DNA of 64,000 nt, from positions 1,080,840 to 1,144,839 of the forward strand of contig NZ_JAGYPL010000001.1 in assembly GCF_018343715.1 (NCBI RefSeq). The letters run 5' to 3'. The notes beneath the pieces were generated by a model. That model saw only the letters and a list, made by a program, of their open reading frames with translations. It had not been told where the DNA came from and ran no database searches. This document shows, piece after piece, positions 34,218 through 43,239 of the stretch. The stretch comes from Bacillus sp. FJAT-49711 (GTDB taxonomy: Bacteria; Bacillota; Bacilli; Bacillales; Bacillaceae_C). How positions within the stretch are numbered: the stretch's first letter is position 1; each line of letters begins with the position of its first letter. Position numbers and translations under genes: made by a program.

Positions 34218-35539
34218 TTCAGTTCACCTATCTTCATCAGGTCAATCATAGAATCAATACTTTCTTGAATAGTAAGTTGTTCATCTGTTTCCTGCTTAAG
34301 AAATGAGATGATATTTGGATAAGCTAATATCGCTTCATCAATTTCTTTAGAAGCACCACGTTTGTATGCCCCTATATTGATTAAATCTTCTGAGTTTGAA
34401 TAAATGCTTAATAAGTCTCTTAGTTTTTCAGCTGCACGACGATGTTCTTTACTAGATAGATGATTCATGAGTCGACTTACACTTTTCAAAACATTAATGG
34501 CGGGATATTGACCTTTATTCGCTAATTCACGATCTAATACAATATGACCATCTAAGATACCTCTTACTGCATCCGCAATCGGTTCATTCATATCATCGCC
34601 ATCTACTAAAACAGTGTAAAAGGCAGTTATAGATCCATGTTCATTTGTCCCCGTCCGTTCTAAGAGTCGGGGTAGTATCGAAAATACTGAAGGAGTGTAT
34701 CCTTTCGTAGCAGGCGGTTCGCCAACTGCAAGTCCAACTTCCCTTTGGCCCATCGCTACCCTCGTGACGGAATCCATCATGAACATGACATCATTACCTT
34801 TATCACGAAAATATTCAGCTATCGCCGTTGCTGTAAATGCACCTTTTATTCTCATGAGTGCCGGCATATCAGAAGTGGCTGCGACGATAATTGACTTTTT
34901 CAGCCCTTCAGGTCCAAGATCGCGTTCGATAAACTCCCTGACCTCTCTCCCTCGTTCTCCGATTAGAGCAATGACATTAATATCAGCAGTCGTATTCCTT
35001 GCTATCATTCCAAGCAATGTACTTTTCCCTACCCCACTACCCGCAAAAATTCCCATTCTTTGACCTTTTCCCACTGTGAGGAGACTATCAATTGACCTAA
35101 CCCCTACTTCCAATTTTTCAGAGACTGGCGGTCTTCTCAACGGATTTGGCGGCGTCCGATCTGTCGGGATTGTTTTCATCTGGATTGGCATTTGAAATTC
35201 ATCCATCGGATTTCCTAATGAATCGACAACTCGGCCAATTAATTCCTGGCCAACTTTAATTTGCAATGGTTTAGATGTTGCTTCAACAAGACTTCCTGGT
35301 GAAATTTCTTGTATATTTGTATATGGCATCAATATGATATGTTGCTCCTTAAAACCAACAACCTCTGCCATTATTTTTCTTTTTTTGGCTTTCCCGCCTA
35401 TATGAATCAAGCATACATCTCCGATGGAGCTTTCAGGACCTTGCGATTCAATCATTAGCCCTACAACTCTGCTAACGCGTCCAAATCGCTTGAATGTCGG
35501 AATGTTTTTTATATATGGAATTAGTTCTTTTGCATCCAT
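34214..35539 (-). CDS. fliI: Flagellum-specific export ATPase FliI
   Basis: FliI powers unfolding and entry of export substrates. It belongs to the F1-beta-like AAA ATPases. Walker A is AGSGVGKS (residues 166-173), Walker B is in DVMFMMDSVTRVAMGQREV, and the T3SS signature ATKGYTPSVFSILPRLLER is intact. Its 441 residues are full length. Its ATG overlaps the fliH stop by one base (TAATG), and its end overlaps fliJ. Confidence 0.97.
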   Translation of the reverse strand: MDAKELIPYIKNIPTFKRFGRVSRVVGLMIESQGPESSIGDVCLIHIGGKAKKRKIMAEVVGFKEQHIILMPYTNIQEISPGSLVEATSKPLQIKVGQELIGRVVDSLGNPMDEFQMPIQMKTIPTDRTPPNPLRRPPVSEKLEVGVRSIDSLLTVGKGQRMGIFAGSGVGKSTLLGMIARNTTADINVIALIGERGREVREFIERDLGPEGLKKSIIVAATSDMPALMRIKGAFTATAIAEYFRDKGNDVMFMMDSVTRVAMGQREVGLAVGEPPATKGYTPSVFSILPRLLERTGTNEHGSITAFYTVLVDGDDMNEPIADAVRGILDGHIVLDRELANKGQYPAINVLKSVSRLMNHLSSKEHRRAAEKLRDLLSIYSNSEDLINIGAYKRGASKEIDEAILAYPNIISFLKQETDEQLTIQESIDSMIDLMKIGELN

Positions 35540-36306
35540 TAATCATCTTCCTTAAGTAGTTCCAACAAGTTCTTTTTTAACTCTACAAGCTGGCTTGATA
35601 TGGTCGCATCAATTCTGCCATTCTCTGATTCTATATAACATGAGTATTCCTCTAAATCCTCGTCTGGATAAATAAAACATTGTATTCCATGTGGAAAAAT
35701 AGCGTCCAATTCATTCTTTTCAGATATTAAAAGCTCATACTGCAACGGATGTACATGAATCTGAACTTCTTTAAAATCCTTTGCCTCTTTGAGCACCCTT
35801 TTAACGAGGGGGAGGAATCTTTCTTGTTCGTCTATTAAGCTCGTATGAATAATTCGTTCTGCGGATTGGATGGCAATTTCGACAATCGTCGTTTCGGAAC
35901 TGTCAAGATGGTTTTGAAAGGCTTCCTTAGAAGAATCGACAATCGTCTTTGCTTTTTTTATTAAGCTATTATATTCAGTTAAACCATTATGCCTTCCCTC
36001 TTCTATCCCCATTTGCATACCTTTTTCATATGCTTCATGAATGAGTCTTTGTTCTTCTTGCTCCCATTCAGATCGCCTAATCTCTACTTGCTCTAATATT
36101 TGATTTGCCTCCGCTTTTGCTCCATCAAGAAGTTTTTGAGCTTCTATTTCTGCAATACGTATGATTTCGTCTCTTTCAGCAAATAACAATGATTTATTTA
36201 AAGGTCCTTCATCTTCTTGGTCCAGTACTTGAATGTTTCTAACCTTTATTACCTTTGAATCATTTTGACTTAGTGGTTGAGAAACCTGTTTTATAAGCCT
36301 AGACAA
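35539..36306 (-). CDS. fliH: Flagellar export ATPase regulator FliH
   Basis: FliH binds and restrains FliI and docks it at the C ring. The protein is acidic and largely coiled coil (residues about 55-120), with a conserved C-terminal FliH domain (IVEIAIQSAERIIHTSL ... YIESENGRIDATISSQL). I choose the TTG at 36304-36306 (MSRLIKQVSQPL), 9 nt after GGAGGAG; this gives 255 residues. The ATG at 36313-36315 directly abuts the Shine-Dalgarno sequence. It overlaps the end of fliG by 8 nt. Confidence 0.87.
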   Translation of the reverse strand: MSRLIKQVSQPLSQNDSKVIKVRNIQVLDQEDEGPLNKSLLFAERDEIIRIAEIEAQKLLDGAKAEANQILEQVEIRRSEWEQEEQRLIHEAYEKGMQMGIEEGRHNGLTEYNSLIKKAKTIVDSSKEAFQNHLDSSETTIVEIAIQSAERIIHTSLIDEQERFLPLVKRVLKEAKDFKEVQIHVHPLQYELLISEKNELDAIFPHGIQCFIYPDEDLEEYSCYIESENGRIDATISSQLVELKKNLLELLKEDD

Positions 36307-37306
36307 TGATATCATCTCCTCCACCGCGCGCAATGATGATCTCACCTAACTCTTCAAGTCTTCGGATAATACCAACGATTTTTGATTGTGCTTCCTCTAC
36401 ATCCCTTAATCTGACAGGGCCCATAAATTCCATTTCTTCTTTAATCGTTTCAACCATTCTTGTAGACATATTACGATAAATAACTTCTTTTACTTCATCA
36501 CTAGATATTTTAAGTGAAAGCAATAAATCTTCATTTTCACATTCACGAATAATCCTTTGAATTGACCTGCTATCAAGCGTGACAATATCTTCAAATACAA
36601 ACATTCGCTTTTTAATTTCTTCAGCTAGTCCCGGATCCTCGATTTCTAACGCATCTAGTATTGTTTTTTCCGTTGCGCGATCAACCCCATTTAACACGTC
36701 GACAACAGCTTCAATTCCACCAGTTTGCGTATAATCCTGTGTCACTGTTGCTGATAACTTTCGTTCAAGGATACTCTCAATCTCGCTGATAACTTCGGGT
36801 GAGGTACGATCCATAACTGCAATTCTCTTAGCGATATCTGTTTGCTTATCCTGCGGAAGCTCTGATAAGATTTGGCCCGCTTTTTCAGGATCTAAATAAG
36901 ATAAAATTAGTGCTATTGTTTGCGGATGTTCATTCTGTATGAAGTTTAAGATCTGACCAGCATCTGCTTTTCTCGCAAAATCAAATGGCCGCACTTGCAA
37001 AGAAGAAGTCAGCCGATTTATGATGGCCATCGCTTGATCAGGTCCAAGCGCCTTTTCTAAAACTGTCTTTGCGTAGCCAATTCCACCCTGGGTAATATAG
37101 TCTTGAGCAATTGCGATATTATGGAATTCATCCATTACATCTTCTTTTGCGGAGGAGTCTACTTTTCTGACACTTGAAATTTCCAATGTTAACTTTTCCA
37201 TTTCTTCTTCTGTTAAATGCTTATACACAGATGATGCAACATCAGGTCCAAGTGATATTAAAAGAATGGCTGCCTTCTGCTTTCCAGTCAATCCTTTTCT
37301 AGACAA
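36299..37306 (-). CDS. fliG: Flagellar motor switch protein FliG
   Basis: FliG transmits torque between stator and rotor. Its three domains are evident: N-terminal (LTGKQKAAILLISLGPDVAS), middle with the EHPQ motif (IQNEHPQTIALILSYL), and C-terminal torque helix with charged residues (LDSRSIQRIIRECENEDLLL). Length is 335 residues. The start codon is TTG (37304-37306), with AGGAGGA about 7 nt upstream. It lies between fliF and fliH. Confidence 0.96.
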   Translation of the reverse strand: MSRKGLTGKQKAAILLISLGPDVASSVYKHLTEEEMEKLTLEISSVRKVDSSAKEDVMDEFHNIAIAQDYITQGGIGYAKTVLEKALGPDQAMAIINRLTSSLQVRPFDFARKADAGQILNFIQNEHPQTIALILSYLDPEKAGQILSELPQDKQTDIAKRIAVMDRTSPEVISEIESILERKLSATVTQDYTQTGGIEAVVDVLNGVDRATEKTILDALEIEDPGLAEEIKKRMFVFEDIVTLDSRSIQRIIRECENEDLLLSLKISSDEVKEVIYRNMSTRMVETIKEEMEFMGPVRLRDVEEAQSKIVGIIRRLEELGEIIIARGGGDDIIV

Positions 37307-37318
37307 TCGTAACTCCTC

Positions 37319-38899
37319 CTAATCCTCTGCTAACCATGTACGTAAAAGTTTAGCGAATTCGTCTGGTTTTTCCTTCGCTAATTTTTCAAGCTGTTTCTTA
37401 CGTAATCCAGTTTCTGTCAAAACTTCTTCATTTAAATCAGGAATTTCAATCGGCTCATCGATCGTTTCTTCAAATCCTTCATCTTCTTCTGCTTCATTTC
37501 TTCTAGCACGCAACATAAAGAATAATAGAACCCCGATAACAACAAGTAAAATTCCGCCTATTACATAAATCCACCAAGGGAGTTTTTGATTTGGTATATC
37601 TTGAATATCTACTTTTCCATTAAACGGCTGAACAGATACTACAACTTTATCTTGAATAGCATCGTCAGAAATATCCGTCCCCGAATTCTTATCGATGGAT
37701 GTTCTGACAATAGTAGACAATAATTCCCGAATATCCTGCTTCCTATCTTCTGGAAAAGAATTTGTATCTTCAGGATTTGGCGGTTCCACCATAACTTGTA
37801 TACCAAGGTCTCGAATTTTATAAGGACTTTCTACTATTTCTTTTCGAATTCTATTAATTTCGTTATTGATTGTTTCTTCCGTTTTTTCATAGTCACCGTT
37901 TGAATTAGTAATGCTTTCGTATCCAGTATTTGTATCAGTCTGATCTACAGGTGTACCACCTGCCTGTTCGCCATTACCAGTAAAAGTTTCTGTAATTCGA
38001 TGTGCACTGATGGCGATGCCGCGCATATTTTCCTCATCAACTGGTGTAACGAGGTTTTCTTCTCTGTTTTCTTGGGTAAAGTCAATATCAGCAGTTACTG
38101 ATGAGACGACTTTATCAAAACCCATTAATGTTCCAAGCATATTTTGTACTTGACGCTGTATATCTCTTTCGATTTGACTTTTTATTTGCATTTGCTGAGT
38201 ATAACCGTTATCAGCATATTGTTCATTATTCAAATCGAAATACTCGAGGAACTGATTCCGAATAACAATATTTTCAACAGGAAGATTTGGAATACTTTTT
38301 GAAACTAGATGATAAAGTGATTTAATTTGCTTTTCACTGAATTCATGGCCTGGTTTGGTTTGCAAAATAATCGAAGCAGAAGCCTCATCACTTGAATCAC
38401 TTACAAAAATTCCTTTTTCGGGAAGATTAATCATTACTTTTGCTTGATCGATTCCTTCAATACTTTTAATAAGTTCAGCTAACTCTGTTTGGGTTGCGTC
38501 TAGCTTCAGTACATTAAATTCATTGTCTGTCATACCAAAACCGGCATTCTGGCCAAAAAAGGAGTAATCAATATTTCCTGATTTAGGAATCCCTTCTGCG
38601 GCCAATTCTACTAATAATGTATCAACTTGTTCCTCAGGAACCTTTATTGTCGTTCCACCATCTACAATTTCAGATTTAATTCCTTTTGCATCAAGACTTT
38701 CCTTAATTGAGCCTGTCTCAGAAGGTTTTAAATTAGTATACAATGGGACTAATGTGGTCTTAGAGGCAAAATAGAAGATGCCAGCCACTAAAATAAGGGC
38801 AGTTAGAATAGAACCAAGTATGATGAATTTTTGATTGCCAGTTCTGTTTGTCCAGTATTCTTTTAAACTAGCTATTTTCTTGTTTAATGTCTCTTTCAT
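37319..38899 (-). CDS. fliF: Flagellar MS-ring protein FliF
   Basis: FliF forms the MS ring in the membrane, the base for rotor and export gate. Membrane segments are near residues 25-47 and 445-470 (WWIYVIGGILLVVIGVLLFF). Ring-building motifs lie between them (ALDATQTELAELIKSIEGID-type block, LPVENIVIRNQFLEYF). The C-terminal tail (LRKKQLEKLAKEKPDEFAKL LRTWL) binds FliG. Length of 526 residues is typical. It lies between fliE and fliG. Confidence 0.96.
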   Translation of the reverse strand: MKETLNKKIASLKEYWTNRTGNQKFIILGSILTALILVAGIFYFASKTTLVPLYTNLKPSETGSIKESLDAKGIKSEIVDGGTTIKVPEEQVDTLLVELAAEGIPKSGNIDYSFFGQNAGFGMTDNEFNVLKLDATQTELAELIKSIEGIDQAKVMINLPEKGIFVSDSSDEASASIILQTKPGHEFSEKQIKSLYHLVSKSIPNLPVENIVIRNQFLEYFDLNNEQYADNGYTQQMQIKSQIERDIQRQVQNMLGTLMGFDKVVSSVTADIDFTQENREENLVTPVDEENMRGIAISAHRITETFTGNGEQAGGTPVDQTDTNTGYESITNSNGDYEKTEETINNEINRIRKEIVESPYKIRDLGIQVMVEPPNPEDTNSFPEDRKQDIRELLSTIVRTSIDKNSGTDISDDAIQDKVVVSVQPFNGKVDIQDIPNQKLPWWIYVIGGILLVVIGVLLFFMLRARRNEAEEDEGFEETIDEPIEIPDLNEEVLTETGLRKKQLEKLAKEKPDEFAKLLRTWLAED

Positions 38900-38957
38900 T
38901 TATAAGCCCCTTACTAAAGCAAATCTAAAAAGGCAGTCACTAACAAAAGCCCTACAT

Positions 38958-39266
38958 TTAAACTTGCATTCTCATCATTTCTTGATATGCTTCTACTGCC
39001 TTATTACGTATTTCAATCGCTGCTTGCATGGTAATCGATGCTTTTTGAGCAGTAATCATCACTTCATGCAATTCAATATTTTCTCCTCTTGCCAATTTTT
39101 CAGTAGCCATATCGGACTGCACTTGTGCATGGTTAACCTCTTGGATAGCCGTTTTTAACAAATCTTTAAAACTTGTACTGTTTTGTCCTGGAAGTTCTAC
39201 ATTTTTAATATTATTTTTCACAGGATTAAGTTGGATATTGGCAAAGTTAATATTGTTGATCGGCAT
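38958..39266 (-). CDS. fliE: Flagellar hook-basal body protein FliE
   Basis: FliE connects the MS ring/export gate to the rod. The 102-residue protein has the family block SFKDLLKTAIQEVNHAQVQS and the C-terminal LHEVMITAQKASITMQAAIE ... VEAYQEMMRMQV. AGGAGG precedes the ATG by 11 nt. It lies between flgC and fliF as in other Bacillaceae. Confidence 0.95.
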   Translation of the reverse strand: MPINNINFANIQLNPVKNNIKNVELPGQNSTSFKDLLKTAIQEVNHAQVQSDMATEKLARGENIELHEVMITAQKASITMQAAIEIRNKAVEAYQEMMRMQV

Positions 39267-39287
39267 TATGCATATTGCCTCCTAAAT

Positions 39288-39743
39288 TTACTTTCCTAAC
39301 TCTAATGCTTTCATATGCATTGATTTGGATGCATTAAAAACTGTGACGTTTGCTTCATATGAACGAGTGGCGCTCATTAAATCCACCATTTCTTTTAACG
39401 GATCAACGTTTGGCATCTGAACGTACCCTTCTTCATTAGCATCAGGATGATCAGGATCGTATACTACACGGTAAGGTGAATCATCCTCTACAATTTTTGT
39501 AACCTTTACACCATTCATATTCGTATTGCTACCATTATGAATAGCATTATTATAAATAGATGAAAATGACGATTCCTTTGGCTGCATTACGACCATTTTC
39601 CTAGTATAGGGCTGCCAAACTCCATCTACTAATTTACCACGCGTTGTATCGACATTTGCCATATTTGAGGATAATACATCCATCCTTAATCGTTGTGCTG
39701 AAAGAGCAGAGGACGTTATTCCCATACTTTGAAACATTGACAA
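39288..39743 (-). CDS. flgC: Proximal rod protein FlgC
   Basis: FlgC is a rod subunit. The N-terminal flagellar rod motif (ALSAQRLRMDVLSSNMANVD) and the C-terminal coiled segment (VDLMSATRSYEANVTVFNAS) are clear in 151 residues. The TTG at 39741-39743 lies 8 nt after AAAGGAGG and is preferred to the ATG two codons later. It starts one base after the flgB stop. Confidence 0.95.
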   Translation of the reverse strand: MSMFQSMGITSSALSAQRLRMDVLSSNMANVDTTRGKLVDGVWQPYTRKMVVMQPKESSFSSIYNNAIHNGSNTNMNGVKVTKIVEDDSPYRVVYDPDHPDANEEGYVQMPNVDPLKEMVDLMSATRSYEANVTVFNASKSMHMKALELGK

Positions 39744-39744
39744 A

Positions 39745-40143
39745 TTACCTTCCTCCTTTTATTACATTTTGCAGGGTAGAAAATTTCCCATTTAATCTTT
39801 CGATTAAAGCTTGGTAATAAATTTGGTTTTCTGCCATGTCGGACATTTCATTATCAATATCTACATTATTTCCATTGTGATTGTATTCCGTATTCATTTT
39901 TGTATAAACCTGCGGATAACCATTTCCAATAGCAAATTGAAAATGGCGGTAATCGCTTCTATTTACTTCAATATGACTGGAAGAGTCTGCCAGAACTTCC
40001 TTAAAACTAACGGCTTTTGCTTTATAATTAGGTACATCGACATTTGCTATATTTTGAGCAATTGTTTTATGCTTAAGTGACGAATAGTTTAAGGCTTTTT
40101 CAAGCGTTTGAAAATTTCCAGAAAATAATTGCAACTTCGACAC
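39745..40143 (-). CDS. flgB: Proximal rod protein FlgB (first gene of the fla/che operon)
   Basis: FlgB is a rod subunit, and its gene begins the long flagellar operon. The rod motif KTIAQNIANVDVPNYKAKAV and the C-terminal YYQALIERLNGKFSTLQNVI are present in 132 residues. Start is the GTG at 40141-40143; only a weak purine stretch (AGATAGAAAG) precedes it. Upstream is a 187-bp gap between it and codY, containing the codY terminator, a palindrome and presumably the operon promoter. Confidence 0.95.
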   Translation of the reverse strand: MSKLQLFSGNFQTLEKALNYSSLKHKTIAQNIANVDVPNYKAKAVSFKEVLADSSSHIEVNRSDYRHFQFAIGNGYPQVYTKMNTEYNHNGNNVDIDNEMSDMAENQIYYQALIERLNGKFSTLQNVIKGGR

Positions 40144-40280
40144 CGCTTTCTATCTTTATGTAATTAAATTGTATTACAACAACTATATTGTAATGTTTTT
40201 GTCATATTACGTCTATACTTGGCACTACAATTTTAAGGTAAAATACGCCAATTTTAGACAAAATGGTTCTTTAGACCCGC
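40144..40280 (-). promoter_or_regulatory. Presumed fla/che operon promoter region with a 7-bp palindrome
   Basis: This 137-bp segment between the codY terminator and flgB must hold the fla/che promoter. A perfect inverted repeat ATTACAA-N8-TTGTAAT lies at 40173-40194. A weak sigma-A candidate on the minus strand is TTACCT-N18-TATAGA. No convincing sigma-D consensus (TAAA-N15-GCCGATAT) was found. In B. subtilis this operon also responds to CodY and SwrA, but I see no clear CodY box. Confidence 0.35.
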
Positions 40281-40319
40281 AAAAAAAGCTACTAGATTTT
40301 TTTATCTAGTAGCTTTTTT
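40281..40319 (-). terminator. Terminator of codY, usable on both strands
   Basis: A long perfect stem (AAAAAGCTACTAGAT / ATCTAGTAGCTTTTT) with a short T loop is flanked by A and T runs. It lies directly after the codY stop (40331) and separates the hslVU-codY group from the fla/che operon. Confidence 0.9.
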
Positions 40320-40330
40320 GTAATATATAA

Positions 40331-41110
40331 TTAATTAGATTTAATTTTTTCTAGTTCTTTAAGGAATTTAGAATTTAATACTTTTATATATGTTCCTTTC
40401 ATTCCTAGTGAACGAGATTCAATTACACCTGCACTTTCAAGCTTCCGGAGTGCATTTACAATCACTGAACGAGTAATTCCAACGCGATCCGCAATCTTGG
40501 ATGCTACGAGTAAGCCTTCATTTCCATTTAGTTCTTCAAAAATATGTTCTATTGCTTCAAGCTCACTGTATGACAAGGAACTGATTGCCATTTGAACGAC
40601 TGCTTTGCTTCTTGCTTCTTCTTCAATTTCTTCTGATTTTTCTCTTAATATTTCCATACCTACAACAGTCGCACCATATTCAGCTAAAATTAAATCATCA
40701 TCCTGAAACTCTTCTTCCAAACGGGCAAGGATTAATGTGCCAAGACGCTCTCCTCCACCGATAATCGGTACAATAGTCGTTAAACCATTTCCAAAAAGAT
40801 CTTTATTTTCAACAGGGAAAGCAGTGTATTCACTTTCTACGTCTAGGTTAGAAGAAGTCTCTACGATGTTGAATAAACTTTTGGTATACTCTTCTGGGAA
40901 TTGTCTATCTTCAAGCATTTTTTTCATTCTCTCGTTTTCGATCGTTTGATTGATCGCATAACCTAATAGTTTTCCTCTGCGACTCAATACAAAAATGTTT
41001 GCCTGAATAACTGTACTTAGTGTTTCTGACATTTCTTTAAAATTCACAGGTTTTCCTGCTGCTTTTTGCAGCATAGCATTTATAGTTCTTGTTCTAGATA
41101 ATAATTCCAA
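40331..41110 (-). CDS. codY: Global nutrient repressor CodY
   Basis: CodY represses nitrogen, amino acid and stationary-phase genes when GTP and branched-chain amino acids are plentiful. The N-terminal GAF ligand-binding domain (residues 1-155) and C-terminal winged helix-turn-helix ([30 protein letters not shown]) are intact. Its 259 residues match B. subtilis CodY as I recall it. It ends the xerC-hslV-hslU-codY group and has a strong terminator. The fla/che operon begins directly downstream. Confidence 0.97.
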   Translation of the reverse strand: MELLSRTRTINAMLQKAAGKPVNFKEMSETLSTVIQANIFVLSRRGKLLGYAINQTIENERMKKMLEDRQFPEEYTKSLFNIVETSSNLDVESEYTAFPVENKDLFGNGLTTIVPIIGGGERLGTLILARLEEEFQDDDLILAEYGATVVGMEILREKSEEIEEEARSKAVVQMAISSLSYSELEAIEHIFEELNGNEGLLVASKIADRVGITRSVIVNALRKLESAGVIESRSLGMKGTYIKVLNSKFLKELEKIKSN

Positions 41111-41215
41111 TGGATTCTCCTCCTAAATATATATTGCCATTTCTAATATTAATTCACTGTTGCGAATATATAGCCATTATCCATAACATTCCCGCGCGGA
41201 TGTTTCGTAAAACTT

Positions 41216-42631
41216 TTAAAGGATAAACTGACTTAAGTCCTTATCTTTAGATATGACTGCAAGCTTTTCATCTACATAATGTTTAGTAATCTTAATTGTT
41301 CCCATTGCTACTTCTGGAGCTTCAAAAGATAAATCTTCAAGGAGTTTCTCCATAATTGTATGGAGACGCCTCGCGCCGATATTGTCTGTTTCTTGATTAA
41401 CATTAAATGCAATCTCAGCAAGCCTGTAAATAGCATCGTCAGAAAATTCGATTTGTATACCTTCTGTTTCCAGTAATGCAATATATTGTTTAATTAATGC
41501 ATTATCTGGCTCTGTAAGGATGCTTACAAAATCTTCAACAGAGAGTTTTCCGAGTTCTACACGAATTGGAAAACGACCTTGCAGCTCAGGGATTAAATCA
41601 GACGGCTTGGAAATATGGAATGCTCCCGCGCCGATGAATAAAATATAATCTGTTTTAACAGGACCATATTTTGTTACAACGGTCGAACCTTCTACAATTG
41701 GCAGAATATCACGCTGTACCCCTTCTCGCGAAACATCCGCATTAGAAGCAGAATTTCCTTTGCTAGCAATTTTATCGATTTCATCAATAAAAATGATCCC
41801 TGTTTGTTCGGCTCTACTAATGGCAGTTTGAGAAACCTCATCCATGTCAATTAGCTTTTGTGCTTCGTCATTTGTTAAAACAATACGTGCATCCTTCACT
41901 GGTAAGGTTCGTTTTTTCTTCTTCTTTGGCATGAGACTGCTTAATGCATCTTGCATATTCATCCCCATTTGTTCCATACCGGATCCTTGAAGCATATCAA
42001 ACATCGATGGCTGTTGTTCATCCACTTCCACTTGAACCATCTCGTTTTCCAGTTCACCGTTTGCTAACTTCTGAGCGATGATCTTTCTTTTCTCCCGGAT
42101 GCTCATTTCCTCTTGTTTTTCCGTCGGATCTTCTGATTCTTGCTGCCCGCCTCCAAAAATCATTTCAAATGGATTTTTAAATCCCTCAGTTTTTTTCTTT
42201 GCAGGTACGAGCAACTCTACTAACCGATGATTTGCTTGCTTCTCGGCTTGATCTTTTACTTCTTCTACTTTTTCTTCTTTAACAATTCTGATAGAGGTCT
42301 CCATTAAATCACGAACCATCGATTCAACATCCCGGCCGACATAACCTACTTCAGTGAACTTAGTTGCTTCTACTTTAATAAAAGGCGCACCAACTAGCCT
42401 TGCCATCCTTCGTGCAATTTCAGTTTTTCCTACTCCAGTAGGACCGATCATCAAAATATTTTTCGGAATGATTTCATCTCTCATTTCAGGACTTAACAAT
42501 CCTCTTCGATATCGGTTTCTAAGTGCAACCGCAACAGCCCTTTTCGCATCTTTTTGACCAATGATGTATTGGTCAAGCTTTTCAACGATTTCTCTCGGGG
42601 TCATATTAAACCCTTTTTTTTCAGCTGCCAA
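41216..42631 (-). CDS. hslU: HslU/ClpY ATPase subunit of the HslVU protease
   Basis: HslU is the AAA+ unfoldase that feeds HslV. Walker A GPTGVGKT (residues 63-70), Walker [13 protein letters not shown], sensor region [20 protein letters not shown] and the C-terminal [10 protein letters not shown] tail that docks into HslV are present. An insertion (I) domain lies at about 110-240, with a Lys-rich [12 protein letters not shown] stretch. Length of 471 residues is normal. It follows hslV. Confidence 0.96.
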   Translation of the reverse strand: MAAEKKGFNMTPREIVEKLDQYIIGQKDAKRAVAVALRNRYRRGLLSPEMRDEIIPKNILMIGPTGVGKTEIARRMARLVGAPFIKVEATKFTEVGYVGRDVESMVRDLMETSIRIVKEEKVEEVKDQAEKQANHRLVELLVPAKKKTEGFKNPFEMIFGGGQQESEDPTEKQEEMSIREKRKIIAQKLANGELENEMVQVEVDEQQPSMFDMLQGSGMEQMGMNMQDALSSLMPKKKKKRTLPVKDARIVLTNDEAQKLIDMDEVSQTAISRAEQTGIIFIDEIDKIASKGNSASNADVSREGVQRDILPIVEGSTVVTKYGPVKTDYILFIGAGAFHISKPSDLIPELQGRFPIRVELGKLSVEDFVSILTEPDNALIKQYIALLETEGIQIEFSDDAIYRLAEIAFNVNQETDNIGARRLHTIMEKLLEDLSFEAPEVAMGTIKITKHYVDEKLAVISKDKDLSQFIL

Positions 42632-42672
42632 GCCGTACCCTCCTTTAAAAGCGATGTAATAAGTTTTTTGTG

Positions 42673-43215
42673 TTACAGTTCTTCCACAATAATATTTCTA
42701 TTCGTATACACACAAATATCTGCCGCTATTTCTAAAGCTGCTTGTGCCATTTCTTTAGCTGTTAAGTGATCAGCCCCATAATTTTTCAAGGCTCTGCCCG
42801 CAGCTAATGCGTAGTGACCACCTGATCCAATGGCAAGTATCCCATCATCTGGTTCAATGACTTCTCCTGTTCCGGAAACGAGTAAAAGATTTTCATTATC
42901 CATTACAATCAGCATAGCTTCGAGTTTTCGCAATACTTTATCGCTTCTCCACTCTTTCGCCAGCTCAACCGCAGCACGTTGAAGATTCCCATTGTATTCT
43001 TGGAGCTTACTCTCGAATTTTTCAAATAAAGTGAAGGCATCTGCTACAGAACCTGCAAATCCAGCCAAGACTTTTCCATTAAAAAGCTTACGGACCTTTC
43101 TTGCCGTATGTTTCATCACAACTGCATTCCCAAATGTTACCTGACCGTCTCCAGCCATTGCGCATTGCCCTTTATGCTGGACGGCAAATATGGTAGTAGC
43201 ATGAAATTGGTTCAT
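42673..43215 (-). CDS. hslV: HslV/ClpQ peptidase subunit of the HslVU protease
   Basis: HslV is the proteasome-like peptidase chamber. The N-terminus reads [17 protein letters not shown], then [40 protein letters not shown] and [15 protein letters not shown]. All mark the family. B. subtilis ClpQ, as I recall, starts MSSFHATT and is reported to use an N-terminal serine. Here positions 2 and 3 are Asn and Gln, so the nucleophile is probably Thr7 after removal of MNQFHA, as in canonical HslV. 180 residues. It lies between xerC and hslU. Confidence 0.95.
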   Translation of the reverse strand: MNQFHATTIFAVQHKGQCAMAGDGQVTFGNAVVMKHTARKVRKLFNGKVLAGFAGSVADAFTLFEKFESKLQEYNGNLQRAAVELAKEWRSDKVLRKLEAMLIVMDNENLLLVSGTGEVIEPDDGILAIGSGGHYALAAGRALKNYGADHLTAKEMAQAALEIAADICVYTNRNIIVEEL

Positions 43216-43239
43216 ATCCTTTTCCTCCCTTAACTTTGC

